Origin: Hyphomicrobiaceae bacterium
GTDB taxonomy: Bacteria > Pseudomonadota > Alphaproteobacteria > Rhizobiales > Methyloligellaceae
Assembly (NCBI GenBank): GCA_020637815.1
Contig: JACKJS010000001.1
Location: forward strand, 1,302,001-1,366,000
Direction: 5' to 3'
Length of the DNA stretch: 64,000 bases
Notes under the pieces: generated by a model
Told to the model about the DNA's origin: nothing
The model's database searches: none
Seen by the model: the letters and a program-made list of their open reading frames with translations, nothing else
In this document: positions 9,294 through 19,125 of the stretch, in pieces
How positions within the stretch are numbered: the stretch's first letter is position 1
How the letters are laid out: every line of letters starts with the position of its first letter
Position numbers and translations under genes: made by a program

Positions 9294-10751
9294 CTAGGAC
9301 CTGCCATTGCCAGAGGCCGGCACTTGCTTCTCTTCGACGCTGGTCGTGTGCCGCGGCGCCGGTTTGAGAATGCCCGTGACCGAGTTCTCGTCCACAAGGT
9401 ATTTCCGCGCGACGTTCCGGACGTCATTGACCGTGACGGCTTTGATGCGGTCCGGCCAGGCTTCCACATCATCGAGGCTCAGGCCGACGGATAGGCGCCA
9501 GCCATACTGGCGAGCCATGCGCGAAATGGAATCAGAATTGTAGACATACTCGGCCAAGAGACCAGTCCGTGCGCGGTCGAGTTCGTCTTGTGTCACGCCG
9601 TTCTCACGCAGATCCTTGACCACCTCGTCCATCGCCGCGGTCATTTCCTCAGGCGTGTTCTCTTCGCCCGCGATCGCGTAGAAACCGATGCGGCCGGAAT
9701 CGAGGCCCGAATCCGCATACCAACCACCGGCGGACGCCGCGACGTTCTTGTCCACGACGAGCTGCTTGTAGATGCGGCCCGTGGTCCCGTCCGCCGCGAT
9801 ACGCGCGAGGAGGTCGAGTGCCTCGGCTTCGCCCGGCTTCGCGGAGGCGTAGCTCGGCGTGATGTAGTAGCGCTGAACCGAGGTGCGGCCCGCGCGGGGA
9901 TCTTCGAGAGTCACAGTGACGGACGCATCGTGGTCAGGCTCTTGCGGGCGCATGCGCTTGACGGCCTCGCCACGCCTTGGGATTTTTCCGAATGTCTCTT
10001 CGGCCAGCGCTCGCACCTCGTCCGGCTCCACGTCGCCGGCAATCATGAGAATGGCATTCTCGGGGGAGTAGAAGCGCTTGTAGAAGGTGAGCGCGTCTTC
10101 CCGATCGAGCTGCCTCATCTCGTGCTCCCATCCAATGATCGGGATGCCATAGGGATGGTTGCGGTAGAGCGCCGCCATCATCTGCTCTTGCAGCAAGCTG
10201 CCGGGGTCGTTGTCGACCCGAGACCGGCGTTCCTCGAGAATGACGTCGCGCTCGGTCTTCACATCGTTCTCGGTGAGCCGGAGGTTGACCATGCGGTCGG
10301 CTTCCATCTCCATCACCGAAGCCAGACGGTCCTTGGCTACTCGTTGGAAATAGGACGTGACGTCCTGATTGGTGAAGGCGTTGTCGTCCCCACCCTTGAT
10401 CGCGATGAGCTTCGAAAACTGGCCGGCCGGGATCTTGTCCGTACCCTTGAACATCAGATGTTCGAGGAAGTGCGCGATACCAGACTTCCCCGGTGGCTCG
10501 TCGGCGGCGCCTGCCTTGTACCAGACCATCTGCGTGACGACCGGTGCCCGGTGATCCGGAATGACGACCACATCGAGACCGTTGCCGAGCGTGAACTCGA
10601 CGGCCTTCTGGTCGGAATTCTCTGTAGGCGAAGTCTGGGGTGGGACCTTATCGGCGTCAGCGGCGAGGGCGGCAACCGGCATTGACAGACTCATTAGGGC
10701 TACGACCAAACCGGCCCAAAGGCGGGGCGCGGCGATCCGGGGTTCAAACAT
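9294..10751 (-). CDS. M16 family zinc metallopeptidase, catalytic subunit
   Basis: 485 residues with a signal peptide ('LWAGLVVALMSLSMPVAALA'). The active site is intact: 'GIAHFLEHLMFKG' gives HxxEH (His94, Glu97, His98), and the third zinc ligand is the Glu in 'DVILEERR' about 75 residues later. The C-terminal M16 domain follows. It is probably a periplasmic or envelope-associated peptidase degrading peptides or leader fragments. It is followed without a gap by its non-catalytic partner and preceded, about 200 bp away, by a lipoprotein gene in the lspA-ileS cluster. Confidence 0.93.
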   Translation of the reverse strand: MFEPRIAAPRLWAGLVVALMSLSMPVAALAADADKVPPQTSPTENSDQKAVEFTLGNGLDVVVIPDHRAPVVTQMVWYKAGAADEPPGKSGIAHFLEHLMFKGTDKIPAGQFSKLIAIKGGDDNAFTNQDVTSYFQRVAKDRLASVMEMEADRMVNLRLTENDVKTERDVILEERRSRVDNDPGSLLQEQMMAALYRNHPYGIPIIGWEHEMRQLDREDALTFYKRFYSPENAILMIAGDVEPDEVRALAEETFGKIPRRGEAVKRMRPQEPDHDASVTVTLEDPRAGRTSVQRYYITPSYASAKPGEAEALDLLARIAADGTTGRIYKQLVVDKNVAASAGGWYADSGLDSGRIGFYAIAGEENTPEEMTAAMDEVVKDLRENGVTQDELDRARTGLLAEYVYNSDSISRMARQYGWRLSVGLSLDDVEAWPDRIKAVTVNDVRNVARKYLVDENSVTGILKPAPRHTTSVEEKQVPASGNGRS

Positions 10752-10954
10752 TCATGGCACCTTTGGCAGACGGCCAGAGACGTTGGCGGCAAGCAAACAT
10801 CACACAAATCGGAACGCGTCGGGATTGCACCCCTACCGTAAGATGTTGGACGTCCGATCAGTTGTTTCAAGTAAAGCTAGCCCGCGATTCGCGGACGCCA
10901 TACTTAACGATTGGACAGGTTCACGCACAATTGTCGCGCGGTCGGGCCAAAGGC

Positions 10955-11554
10955 TTAGAAAGCGCGATTTCGGCCAGAAGTAATAGAGTTGTAGCTGTTC
11001 GGCGCGGCTGGCTTGAAGGCGCCGGTGTTCTGATCGGGCAGCGGCGCTTCGTTGACGTGTGGCGTGATCGGCTGTTGCGATGTGGCCACAGCCGTGCCCT
11101 GAGAACCCCCGTACTCGTCCGGTTCCGGCACGTCGGCAACGGGTTCTTCGACCGTCTCCTTGCGCTTGAACAGTTTGTCGAGCAGCGTTTCCTTGCCCGC
11201 ATATGCGTTCAGCGGATCGTCCTTCTTGGCGACCTCGGCTTCGGCGGCCTTCTGCTCTTCGACCACGCGTACGCGCACCTTCTCCGGATCGTCGGGCCAA
11301 TCCTGGCGGGTGGCGGCGACGGATCGGCTTTCGGTCGGCGACGGCAATTTCTGAAGATTGGGCGGCACCATGAGAGGCGCCCGGGAGCTCATCGTGGGGT
11401 CGACCTTCTGACGGCTGCCCGAAAGCCCCGCATAGTCGAAGACCTTGCCTTCCAGCTCGACACCGCCACAGCCGCCCAAAGCCGCGGCGCAAGCCAAAGC
11501 TGCCGCAAGCCCAAGGAGCCGATTTCCGGCGCTTCTGACGGTGATGTGCCCCAA
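10955..11554 (-). CDS. Putative outer-membrane lipoprotein
   Basis: 199 residues with a lipoprotein signal peptide ('LLGLAAALACAAALGGCGG'; lipobox LGGC). The mature part is polar and probably disordered, with 'SSRAPLMVPPNLQKLPSP' resembling the 'APLxxPP' segment of alphaproteobacterial DUF3035 lipoproteins, a family found next to lspA and M16 peptidases and linked to outer-membrane assembly (BamF in Caulobacter). That assignment is from memory and tentative. It lies between lspA and the M16 pair; lspA encodes the signal peptidase that would process it. Confidence 0.75.
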   Translation of the reverse strand: MGHITVRSAGNRLLGLAAALACAAALGGCGGVELEGKVFDYAGLSGSRQKVDPTMSSRAPLMVPPNLQKLPSPTESRSVAATRQDWPDDPEKVRVRVVEEQKAAEAEVAKKDDPLNAYAGKETLLDKLFKRKETVEEPVADVPEPDEYGGSQGTAVATSQQPITPHVNEAPLPDQNTGAFKPAAPNSYNSITSGRNRAF

Positions 11555-11589
11555 GTGCTCCCCTCAAATCCGGTAAAACCTGGATTTTC

Positions 11590-12105
11590 TTACATTTTAG
11601 AGGGGTTTCCGGCCTTTTTGTGACCCCCGAACAGGGAGTCATACAGAAGTCCGATCACCCCGGCAACTATGGCTACATCCGCGATATTGAAGATGTACCA
11701 TTGGAAGCCAAAGGCGTGGAGCGAGAAAAAGTCCGCCACGGCGCCGTAAATGGCGCGATCAATTGCGTTTCCGGCCGCCCCGCCGACGATCAGGCCGATG
11801 GAGATCGCCGTGAGAGCCGTCGTGACGCGCGCCAGCCAAAAGATTAGCGCAAGGCTCACCACCACCGCGAACGCGACGAGAGCCAAACGTCCCATCGGGT
11901 CATCCTGCTGGAGCATCCCGTAGCTGATGCCTTTGTTCCACACCAGGATGAGATCGAAGAACGGCGTGAGCCTGACTGGCTGTTTGGTGCCGATGTCGTA
12001 GACATAGATCATCCACACCTTGTTCCCCTGATCGGCGATCAGAGTCAGCAAGGCGACGATGAGCCCGAGCGGTGAGTACGGTCCCCAGAACCAGTGACGG
12101 AGCAT
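11590..12105 (-). CDS. lspA: Lipoprotein signal peptidase (signal peptidase II)
   Basis: 171 residues from MLRHWFWGPYS, the usual LspA length, with four membrane segments. The catalytic aspartates are in 'GGAAGNAIDRAIYGAVADFF' (Asp116) and 'FNIADVAIVAG' (Asp143). It cleaves the signal peptide of diacylglyceryl-modified prolipoproteins in the inner membrane. The frame stays open 42 codons further upstream, but that part overlaps ileS. It starts 5 bp after the ileS stop, the classic ileS-lspA operon. Confidence 0.96.
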   Translation of the reverse strand: MLRHWFWGPYSPLGLIVALLTLIADQGNKVWMIYVYDIGTKQPVRLTPFFDLILVWNKGISYGMLQQDDPMGRLALVAFAVVVSLALIFWLARVTTALTAISIGLIVGGAAGNAIDRAIYGAVADFFSLHAFGFQWYIFNIADVAIVAGVIGLLYDSLFGGHKKAGNPSKM

Positions 12106-12110
12106 CGGCG

Positions 12111-15100
12111 CTATCCGGGCTGAGCCGTGAGCCGGTCGAATTGGCGTACGGCTTCGGCGTCGCGGAGCGACAAGGATGGAAACTCGGGATCCGATCCGAC
12201 CTCGGGGAGGATCTTCCACGATCTTGCGCACTTGGTGCCGACGGCACGCGCGAAGACGACGGCAACCTCGGGCACGTCCTCCAGACGGAACGCTTCCGCC
12301 GGACCTTCGCCCGCCACGAGGCTCGCCCCGCTGGTGATGGCGATCTCGGCCAGATCCACGCCTTCAAGCGCGCCGCGCAGCGCAACGTCCGCGACATAGA
12401 CCTTCGGTGCGGCCTCCAGGCTCGATCCTATCCGCCGTTCCCGCCGCTCGATCTCCAATGCGCCCGTGACGGCCCGGCGCACCTGCCGCACCTTCCGCCA
12501 CTTCTCGCGAAGCGCCGTATCGTCCCATTCCTGGGGCACATCGGGGAATTCGCGCAGATGCACCGAACCCTTGTCCTCGGGGAAGCGCGTCAGCCAGGCC
12601 TCTTCCATGGTGAAGCAGAGCATTGGCGCGAGCCACGCCGTCAGCGCGGCGAAAAGGCGGTCCATGACCGTCAGCGCGGCGCGGCGCGTGACGCTGTCCT
12701 CCGGATCGCAATAGAGCGCGTCTTTTCGGATATCCAGATAGAAAGCCGAGAGATCGTTGACGCAGAAATTCAGCAGCGCATGGAACACGCGCTTGAAGTC
12801 GTAGACGATATAGCCGTCGCGCACGAACGCATCGAGCTCGGCGATTCGCGCCAGCATGTAGCGCTCAAGCTCCGGCATGTCGCTGTAATCCACCGTGAGA
12901 CCGTCGCGGTAATGGGCGAGATTGCCGAGCAGAAAGCGCAGCGTGTTCCGCAGGCGGCGATACGAATCCACATTCGCCTTGATGATATCGGGACCGATGC
13001 GCAGATCTTCCGCATAGTCCGAACTCATGGCCCAGAGGCGCAGGATTTCCGCGCCCGACTGCTCGATCACCTTTTGCGGCACGACGACATTGCCGAGCGA
13101 CTTCGACATCTTGCGGCCGTCCTCGTCATTGACGAAGCCATGGGTCAGGACTTCGTCGAACGGGGCGCGGCCGCGCGTGCCGCATGCTTCCAGAAGCGAG
13201 GACTGGAACCAGCCGCGATGCTGGTCGGAGCCTTCCAGATAGAGCGAGGCCGGCCATTTGAGGTCCGGGCGCTGCTCGAGCACGAAGGCGTGGGTGCAAC
13301 CGGAATCGAACCACACATCGAGGATGTCGCCGACCTTCTCCCAGGCGGACGGGTCCTCGACGAGTCCCTCTAGGAAACGCTCCGTCGCGCGGTCGGCGAA
13401 CCAGGCGTCCGCGCCCTCCGTCTCGAAGGCAGCAGCGATGCGGTCGATCAACTCCCCGGAGGCGTTGAAGCCGGCGCGCGGAACGACCTCGCCAGTCTCC
13501 TTGTGTACGAAGACCGTGATGGGCACGCCCCAGGCGCGCTGGCGTGAGACCACCCAGTCGGGGCGCGTGTCCACCATGCCACGAATGCGCTTCTCGCCTT
13601 GCGGCGGCACGAAACGCGTCGTGCCGATCGAATCCCGCGCACGGGCGCGCAAAGTCTCGCCGCCGTCGAAGGCATCGTCCATGGCGATAAACCATTGGGG
13701 CGTCGCCCGGAAGATGATCGGCTTCTTGGAGCGCCAGGAATGCGGATAGTCGTGCTTGTAGCGGGACCGGGCCAGAAGCGCGTTCGCATCCATCAGTGCA
13801 CGGATGACAGTCTCGTTGGCGTCGCCGAACTTGCCCTTGTCGTCGACGACGCGCTTGCCTTCGAAGCGCGGCGCGTCCTTGGTGAAGAACCCGGCCTCAT
13901 CGACCGTGAACGGAATGGTCTTGTCGATGTTCCGGTCGCGCAGAAGTGCCTCGTGCTCGGACCAGACCTCGAAGTCGTCGGCGCCGTGACCGGGCGCGGT
14001 ATGAACGAAGCCCGTACCGGCGTCCTCGGTGACGTGATCGCCCGCAAGAAGCGGCACCTTGAAGCGATAGGCTTCGCCGTCGCGCAACGGATGGGCGAGG
14101 GTCGTCCCTTCGAGTGCATCCCAGGGAACGTCACCCACCCTAGTCCATTCGTCGATCCGCGCCGCACTTCTGACCGTCTCGGCAAGTGCGTCCGCCACGA
14201 TGAGCTTCTCTCCGGCCTTGGCCCAATTGTCCTCGGGCACTTGCGTGACCTCGTAGAGGCCGTAACCGATGTCTTTGGAAAAAGACACGGCTCGGTTTCC
14301 GGGAATTGTCCAAGGCGTGGTTGTCCAGATCACAACGGATGCGCCGATGAGCATTTCGGGCATTCGAGTCGACTTCTCATGACCCAGATCGGCAAGAGGA
14401 CCGAAATCGCCGACGTCGATCGCTGGCCCCGAATAATCTAGCACCGGGAACTTCACATAGATGGCCGGGCTCTCGATCTCCTGATATTCGACCTCGGCCT
14501 CGGCGAGCGCCGTGCGCTCCACCACCGACCACATGACAGGCTTCGACCCGCGATAGAGGAGTCCGTTCATGGCGAACTTCATCAGCTCGCGCGCGATGGT
14601 CGCCTCGGCTTTGAAATTCATCGTGGTGTAAGGGTTGTCCCAGTCGCCCTCGATGCCTAGGCGTTTGAATTCCTCGCGCTGCACGCCGAGCCAATGTTCC
14701 GCATAAGCGCGGCACTCACGGCGGAAGGCGACGATCGCTTCGGAGTCGGCGAAATCCGGCTTCGACTGACCCTTGGCCCGGTACTTCTCCTCCTCGACCT
14801 TCCACTCGATGGGAAGACCGTGACAGTCCCAGCCCGGCACGTAGTTGGCATCCTTGCCCATCATGGTTTGAGAACGGCAGATCACGTCTTTCAGGATCTT
14901 GTTGAGCGCGTGCCCGATATGGAGATGCCCGTTGGCATAAGGCGGGCCGTCATGAAGCACGAACTTGGCCTGCCCCTTCCCCTTTTCGCGCAGGCGCTCA
15001 TAAAGCCCCATCTTGGCCCAGCGCTCCAAGAGTTGCGGCTCGCGCTGCGGCAGACCTGCCTTCATCGGAAACTCAGTCTTGGGCAGGAACAGCGTCTCGC

Positions 15101-15977
15101 TCCAATCGCGGTCCGCTTGCGGCTCGATCGGGGCCTGCTCGTTCTTAGGTATGGGCGGCGTGGCCGTTTCCGTCATCCCGGTCTTTTTCGCGCCCGTCTC
15201 CGGCGCAGCAGCTTTCTTCGCCGCCGCCGCTTTCTTCGGAGCCAATGCCTTCTTCGGTGAAGGTGCCTTCTTCGGCGGTGAGGCCTTCTGAAGCGAAGGC
15301 GCCTTCTGCACTGGTGCCGCCTTTTGCACAGGAGTCGCCTTGGTGCTGGCCACGCGCTTTTTCGAGGGCTCCGGCGTCTTCGGCGCGGGTGTCTTCTTCG
15401 TCACACGGGTCTTGGTGACGGCAGCCTTCTTCGCGACCTTTGCAGGCGCGGCTTTCTTGAGAGGCGTTCGTGCCGCCGTCGCCTTGGAGACGGCGGACCT
15501 CTTGGCCGTAGTCTTCTTCGCAGCGGCTTTCTTCGCTGCCGTCCGTGGGGCCGCTTTCTCGGTCACGGGCTTCTTCTTGACCGCGGCCTTCTTCGGAACG
15601 GCCGTCTTGCGCGCGGCCCTCTTCGGCGCGGTCTTTTTCAGAGCGCGTTTCGGAGCGGCTTTTTTTGGCGTCGCCTTTTTCGCGGCCGAGTTTTTCTTTG
15701 CAGGCGAAGTCTTCTTGGACGCCGAGGGCTTCGCTGGCTTCTTGGCGAGTTTCTTCACGGCTTTCTTGGCGGTCTTTTTCTTCGCCAAGGTCTTCTTCGC
15801 GACGGCCTTCTTGGACGCCGTCGTCGCGGCCTTCTTCGCAGCGGACGTCTTCACGGTTGGCGGCCGTTTTTTTGCCGGCGCCGCCGTCTTCGCGTTGGGC
15901 GCCGTCTTCTTCGTCTTGCTTGCGGCTTTGCGCGTACGGCTAGCGGCGGTCTTGCCGCTCTTCGACTTAGTGACCAT
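12111..15977 (-). CDS. ileS: Isoleucyl-tRNA synthetase with lysine-rich N-terminal extension
   Basis: 1288 residues from the ATG at 15977 ([10 protein letters not shown]). The class I synthetase is complete: '[12 protein letters not shown]' (HIGH at 353-356), the editing domain, '[13 protein letters not shown]' and an anticodon-binding domain. The C-terminal zinc-finger region keeps only one of its cysteines ('[15 protein letters not shown]'). Ahead of the normal start (Met268 at 15176, [10 protein letters not shown]) is a 267-residue segment made almost only of Lys, Ala, Pro, Thr and Arg, in KKAAPKK-like repeats resembling histone H1 or AlgP tails. It is in frame without interruption. The gene may alternatively be translated from 15176 (1021 residues). 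It is followed by lspA and preceded by ribF. Confidence 0.93.
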   Translation of the reverse strand: MVTKSKSGKTAASRTRKAASKTKKTAPNAKTAAPAKKRPPTVKTSAAKKAATTASKKAVAKKTLAKKKTAKKAVKKLAKKPAKPSASKKTSPAKKNSAAKKATPKKAAPKRALKKTAPKRAARKTAVPKKAAVKKKPVTEKAAPRTAAKKAAAKKTTAKRSAVSKATAARTPLKKAAPAKVAKKAAVTKTRVTKKTPAPKTPEPSKKRVASTKATPVQKAAPVQKAPSLQKASPPKKAPSPKKALAPKKAAAAKKAAAPETGAKKTGMTETATPPIPKNEQAPIEPQADRDWSETLFLPKTEFPMKAGLPQREPQLLERWAKMGLYERLREKGKGQAKFVLHDGPPYANGHLHIGHALNKILKDVICRSQTMMGKDANYVPGWDCHGLPIEWKVEEEKYRAKGQSKPDFADSEAIVAFRRECRAYAEHWLGVQREEFKRLGIEGDWDNPYTTMNFKAEATIARELMKFAMNGLLYRGSKPVMWSVVERTALAEAEVEYQEIESPAIYVKFPVLDYSGPAIDVGDFGPLADLGHEKSTRMPEMLIGASVVIWTTTPWTIPGNRAVSFSKDIGYGLYEVTQVPEDNWAKAGEKLIVADALAETVRSAARIDEWTRVGDVPWDALEGTTLAHPLRDGEAYRFKVPLLAGDHVTEDAGTGFVHTAPGHGADDFEVWSEHEALLRDRNIDKTIPFTVDEAGFFTKDAPRFEGKRVVDDKGKFGDANETVIRALMDANALLARSRYKHDYPHSWRSKKPIIFRATPQWFIAMDDAFDGGETLRARARDSIGTTRFVPPQGEKRIRGMVDTRPDWVVSRQRAWGVPITVFVHKETGEVVPRAGFNASGELIDRIAAAFETEGADAWFADRATERFLEGLVEDPSAWEKVGDILDVWFDSGCTHAFVLEQRPDLKWPASLYLEGSDQHRGWFQSSLLEACGTRGRAPFDEVLTHGFVNDEDGRKMSKSLGNVVVPQKVIEQSGAEILRLWAMSSDYAEDLRIGPDIIKANVDSYRRLRNTLRFLLGNLAHYRDGLTVDYSDMPELERYMLARIAELDAFVRDGYIVYDFKRVFHALLNFCVNDLSAFYLDIRKDALYCDPEDSVTRRAALTVMDRLFAALTAWLAPMLCFTMEEAWLTRFPEDKGSVHLREFPDVPQEWDDTALREKWRKVRQVRRAVTGALEIERRERRIGSSLEAAPKVYVADVALRGALEGVDLAEIAITSGASLVAGEGPAEAFRLEDVPEVAVVFARAVGTKCARSWKILPEVGSDPEFPSLSLRDAEAVRQFDRLTAQPG
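15177..15977 (-). repeat. Degenerate Lys/Ala/Pro codon repeat (histone H1-like tail) within ileS
   Basis: About 800 bp of imperfect repeats, read on the plus strand as runs of TTCTTCG/GCCTTCTT, encoding Lys-Lys-Ala-Ala-Pro units. The frame stays open throughout with no stop, which argues for selection on the protein. Codon third positions vary, so the repeat is conserved at amino-acid level rather than as recent DNA duplication. Confidence 0.8.
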
Positions 15978-16047
15978 GGTTCTCAAGTTCCGCCCGGGTT
16001 CGGCCGTTCGGCCGCGATTCGACTTGCGGGGCGTTCTAGCAACCGGG

Positions 16048-17046
16048 CTAGCCACAATCCAGTGCCCGCGTGGCGAGCGCTGCTCCAAGCGGGAATTTCC
16101 GCATGGGATCGTCGGCAGCGACGCGCGCAAGCACGGCGCGGACCGCATCGCAGTCCTCGTCCATCTGCTTCACCAGGGCGTCCTCGGTTGCGAATGTCCG
16201 GTCGGGCCGGATGAAGTCGATGAACTCCACCTCGATCGTCTGTCCGTAGAGATCGCCGGAAAAGTCGAACAAAAAGGCTTCGAGCGCCGGCTCGCCCGCA
16301 CCGAATGTGGGTCGCGGCCCGATATATCCCGCCGCATCGTGACGGCCGCCATCGTGGTGCACACGCATGGCGTAGATACCGTGACAGACATCCTGACCGG
16401 GCAAGAGCTTGAAGTTGACCGTGGGAAAGCCGAGCCCCTGACCGCGCCCGGCGCCGTGAGACACGTCGCCGCGCACACGCCACCAATAGCCAAGTTGTTC
16501 GGCGGCGGCCCGCACCCTGCCCTTCGACAGATGCTCGCGGATCGCGCTGGAGGAGAAGACCATGTCCGCATCGAGACGCACAGGCTCGACGATATCGACC
16601 CGGTACCCTTGGGTTTCCCCCTTGGCCGTGAGGTGCTCCACGGAGCCCGCACGTCCCTTGCCGTAGGTGAAGTCGTAGCCCACCACCACGTGGCGGGCGC
16701 CGAACGCCCCGCCCAGAACGTCCGTGGCGAAGGCGTCCGCCGAGAGCTGCGACAACGCCCGGTCGAAGGGCAGCACGAAAGCGACGTCGAGCCCCAGGGC
16801 CTCGAGAAGCTCCAGCTTGACCGGAAGCGGCGTCAGCCGAAAGAACGGCGTACCGGGGGCGAAGAACTCGCGCGGATGCGGTTCGAAGATGACAGCGCCG
16901 GTGCGGAGCCCTTCGCTGTCGGCAATCTCTTTCGCCGCTCCGAGAACGGCCTGGTGCCCCCGGTGAACGCCGTCGAAGTTTCCGATGGCAAGGACCGCGC
17001 TCTTGAGATCGGGCGGCGTTTCCCGCCAGGAGCGGACGATGTCCAT
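16048..17046 (-). CDS. ribF: Bifunctional riboflavin kinase/FAD synthetase
   Basis: 332 residues, normal for RibF. The N-terminal FAD synthetase (nucleotidyltransferase) domain has '[16 protein letters not shown]' and '[16 protein letters not shown]' plus '[13 protein letters not shown]'. The C-terminal riboflavin kinase domain has '[13 protein letters not shown]' and 'GIYAMRVH'. It makes FMN and FAD from riboflavin in the cytoplasm. It lies 70 bp upstream of the long ileS start and 24 bp downstream of the MaoC gene. ribF-ileS-lspA is a widely conserved order. Confidence 0.97.
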   Translation of the reverse strand: MDIVRSWRETPPDLKSAVLAIGNFDGVHRGHQAVLGAAKEIADSEGLRTGAVIFEPHPREFFAPGTPFFRLTPLPVKLELLEALGLDVAFVLPFDRALSQLSADAFATDVLGGAFGARHVVVGYDFTYGKGRAGSVEHLTAKGETQGYRVDIVEPVRLDADMVFSSSAIREHLSKGRVRAAAEQLGYWWRVRGDVSHGAGRGQGLGFPTVNFKLLPGQDVCHGIYAMRVHHDGGRHDAAGYIGPRPTFGAGEPALEAFLFDFSGDLYGQTIEVEFIDFIRPDRTFATEDALVKQMDEDCDAVRAVLARVAADDPMRKFPLGAALATRALDCG

Positions 17047-17070
17047 CGGAGGTCCTTCGCGTTGAGGCGC

Positions 17071-17520
17071 TTATTCGTCGCCGGAACCGTCGGTGGGACG
17101 GCGGGAGACCATCATCAGAGCCTCGCCGACAAGCACGGGCCTGCCGTTGGCGGAGCAAACGCAATCGAACGTCGCGCGGCCCTTTTCCAGGTCTACCTTG
17201 GTGATCGTGCAGGTGGCGACCAGTTCGTCACCGATGAAAACCGGACCCCGGAAATTCATGGTCTGCGACATGTAAATGCAGCCGGGTCCCGGCAGCTTGG
17301 TGCCCAGAACGGTCGAGAACAGAGCGCCCGTCATGAAGCCATGGGCGATGCGCTTTTTGAAGATCGTCCCAGCCGCGAATTCTTCGTTCAGATGCACCGG
17401 ATTGATGTCGCCGGATAGCTCCGCGAAGGTCGTGATATCGTCGTCCGTGATGGTCTTGGAGACGCTGGCCTCCATTCCCGGCGACAAATCCTCGATATAG
17501 TAGCCGTGTCCGAGGCTCAT
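17071..17520 (-). CDS. MaoC family hot-dog dehydratase
   Basis: 149 residues forming a single hot-dog fold. The hydratase motif is visible as 'AELSGDINPVHLNEEFAA', with Asp and His in the positions used by (R)-specific enoyl-CoA hydratases, followed by 'RIAHGFMTGALFSTVLGTKLPGPG'. It likely hydrates trans-2-enoyl-CoA to (R)-3-hydroxyacyl-CoA (PhaJ-like) or acts on a related acyl-CoA. The start has an AGGGAG Shine-Dalgarno. It is divergent from the CheY-like gene across 180 bp and is the first gene of the minus-strand run towards ribF and ileS. Exact substrate unknown. Confidence 0.9.
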   Translation of the reverse strand: MSLGHGYYIEDLSPGMEASVSKTITDDDITTFAELSGDINPVHLNEEFAAGTIFKKRIAHGFMTGALFSTVLGTKLPGPGCIYMSQTMNFRGPVFIGDELVATCTITKVDLEKGRATFDCVCSANGRPVLVGEALMMVSRRPTDGSGDE

Positions 17521-17540
17521 TTTTATTCTCCCTGCAGAGT

Positions 17541-17654
17541 TGGACTATTCAATGAGGCGCGCAAAATAGCGAAGCCGCTGCTGCGCTGCAACAAGACTCG
17601 ACCCCGCGCGCCAGGCTCAGAAAACCCGATACAAAACAGACATTTAATAGTCCA
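17541..17654. repeat. Pair of inverted 9-bp elements (AATAGTCCA) between divergent genes
   Basis: TGGACTATT at 17541-17549 and AATAGTCCA at 17646-17654 are exact reverse complements, 96 bp apart. Each copy points towards one of the two divergent genes, 21 bp before the maoC-like ATG and 46 bp before the receiver ATG. They could be matching promoter elements or binding sites for one regulator. Confidence 0.35.
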
Positions 17655-17700
17655 TTCACCAATGATCCCTAGCCTTGACCCAGGCAGGGGGAGGATGGCC

Positions 17701-18102
17701 ATGGCACTCGATTTCAATATGCCGGTGCTCGTTGTCGACGATTACAGGACGATGGTTCGAATCATTCGCAACTTCCTGAATCAGCTCGGCTTCGCCGATG
17801 TGGACGGCGCCAGCGACGGCGGCGCGGCACTCAAAATGATGCATGAGAAGGACTATGGGCTCGTTATCTCCGATTGGAACATGGAGCCTATGACCGGCTA
17901 CGAGCTCTTGCGGGAGGTTCGCTCGGACGATCATCTCTCGCGGACCCCGTTCATCGTGGTCACGGCCGGGGCCAAGAGCGAGACCGGGGCCGAGACGGAG
18001 ACCGTGGCGAGGACGGCCGGCGCCAGCAACTACCTTCTCAAACCGTTCAACGCGGTCACCTTAAGGTCGAAAATCGAAGCCCTGTTCGGCGACGGCGCCT
18101 AG
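17701..18102 (+). CDS. Stand-alone CheY-like receiver domain protein
   Basis: 133 residues, one receiver domain and no output domain. Phosphorylation-site residues are complete: Asp13-Asp14 ('VVDDYRTMVRI'), phospho-acceptor Asp58 ('VISDWNMEPMTG'), Thr88 ('VVTAGAK') and Lys114 ('LLKPF'). The 'DWNMP'-like stretch and 'YRTMVRIIRNFLNQLGF' recall chemotaxis CheY proteins. The chosen ATG is 6 bp after AGGGGGAGG; an ATG two codons earlier is too close to it. It is convergent with the HAD gene and has no adjacent kinase or chemotaxis genes. The PdhS-like kinase at 53 kb or the TipF-like protein may be functionally related, but nothing here proves it. Confidence 0.93.
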   Translation: MALDFNMPVLVVDDYRTMVRIIRNFLNQLGFADVDGASDGGAALKMMHEKDYGLVISDWNMEPMTGYELLREVRSDDHLSRTPFIVVTAGAKSETGAETETVARTAGASNYLLKPFNAVTLRSKIEALFGDGA

Positions 18103-18113
18103 CGGCGTTCCAA

Positions 18114-18992
18114 CTACCACCGGAGCCCGCGCATCGCGGCGATGGGCGGGCTCGGCTCTTCGGCGAACAGCGACGCCAGATGCGCCGCATCGAGAATTTC
18201 GGCGCTCTCTTCGGGTACGTGCAGCCGGCTCGCGACAAACACGGACGGCACCCCGAAAACACCGGCCCCGACGATATCCGTCTTGGCGCCGTCGCCGATG
18301 GCCAGTACGTCCGATTTCGCGACCCGTTTTCCGCGCAACCCGGCAATCCTGGCCGCCGTCTCAAGCGCGAGTTCGTAGACCGGCCGATGCGGTTTGCCCG
18401 CATAGACGGTTTCGCCTCCAAGGGACTCGTAGGCTGCGGCCAGCGCGCCGGCACAATAGATCAGCCGGTTTCCGCGCTCGACCTTGTGGTCGGGATTGGC
18501 ACAAATCATCAGACGCTTGCGCGCCGCAAGGCTGGAGAGCAAATCGACGTAGTCGTCGGGCGTCTCGACATCGTCGTCGAACAGGCCCGAGCAGACGATC
18601 AGGTCCGCGTCCTCCGGTCCGGTCAACGTGACACCGGCATTATCGAAGATCGGCAGGTCGCGTTCCGGTCCGAGATGAAAGACGCGCGCGCCCTTGTGCT
18701 TCGCGAGTTCGTGGCGCGTGAGATCGCCCGACGATACCGTGGCGTCGTAGGCCTCGTCCGGCACGCCGAATTGCCGGAGCTGGTCCTGCAGGTCGGGACT
18801 GGGCCGCGGCGAGTTCGACAACAGGATGACGACGCCGCCGGTTTCCCGGAAGGTGCGTGTGGCCACGGACGCATCGGGAAACGCGTCGCGCCCGTTGTGC
18901 ATGACGCCCCAAATGTCGACGAACCAGACGCGGCGGCGGCCGCCGATCTCGCGGATGGACTCGATCACGGGAATTTTCAGGGAAGCTTCCAT
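18114..18992 (-). CDS. HAD superfamily class IIA hydrolase (TIGR01459-like)
   Basis: 292 residues. Motif I is 'WFVDIWGVMHNG' (DxWGV form, nucleophile Asp), motif II 'VVILLSNSPRPS' (Ser/Asn), a class IIA cap in the middle ('TVSSGDLTRHEL'), and the C-terminal 'VYAGKPHRPVYE' Lys and 'LAIGDGAKTDIVGA' Asp. It is probably a sugar- or nucleotide-phosphate phosphatase. A homologue next to ribF/ileS is common in Rhizobiales, which fits the context here. Substrate not predictable from sequence. Confidence 0.9.
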   Translation of the reverse strand: MEASLKIPVIESIREIGGRRRVWFVDIWGVMHNGRDAFPDASVATRTFRETGGVVILLSNSPRPSPDLQDQLRQFGVPDEAYDATVSSGDLTRHELAKHKGARVFHLGPERDLPIFDNAGVTLTGPEDADLIVCSGLFDDDVETPDDYVDLLSSLAARKRLMICANPDHKVERGNRLIYCAGALAAAYESLGGETVYAGKPHRPVYELALETAARIAGLRGKRVAKSDVLAIGDGAKTDIVGAGVFGVPSVFVASRLHVPEESAEILDAAHLASLFAEEPSPPIAAMRGLRW

Positions 18993-19125
18993 GGCGCTCG
19001 GTTAGAGGCTTGAGGGGCGCCGGTCAAGGACGAGCCCGCGCGGCGTGTCGAAGCGCTACGGGCAAACACCGAGCGGTGGTAGCATGTATCCACGGATATT
19101 GGCTCACGCTGTTACGGAGGCGAAC

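Noticed and set aside
15177..15977. Separate histone-like gene upstream of ileS
   Set aside because: There is no stop codon between the lysine-rich region and the synthetase, so a separate protein would need a frameshift or processing; treated as an extension of IleS.
15324..16214. Long plus-strand frames over the lysine-rich part of ileS (Phe/Leu/Arg-rich)
   Set aside because: They are the complement of Lys/Ala codon repeats (TTC-rich); no Shine-Dalgarno or family, while the minus frame continues into IleS.
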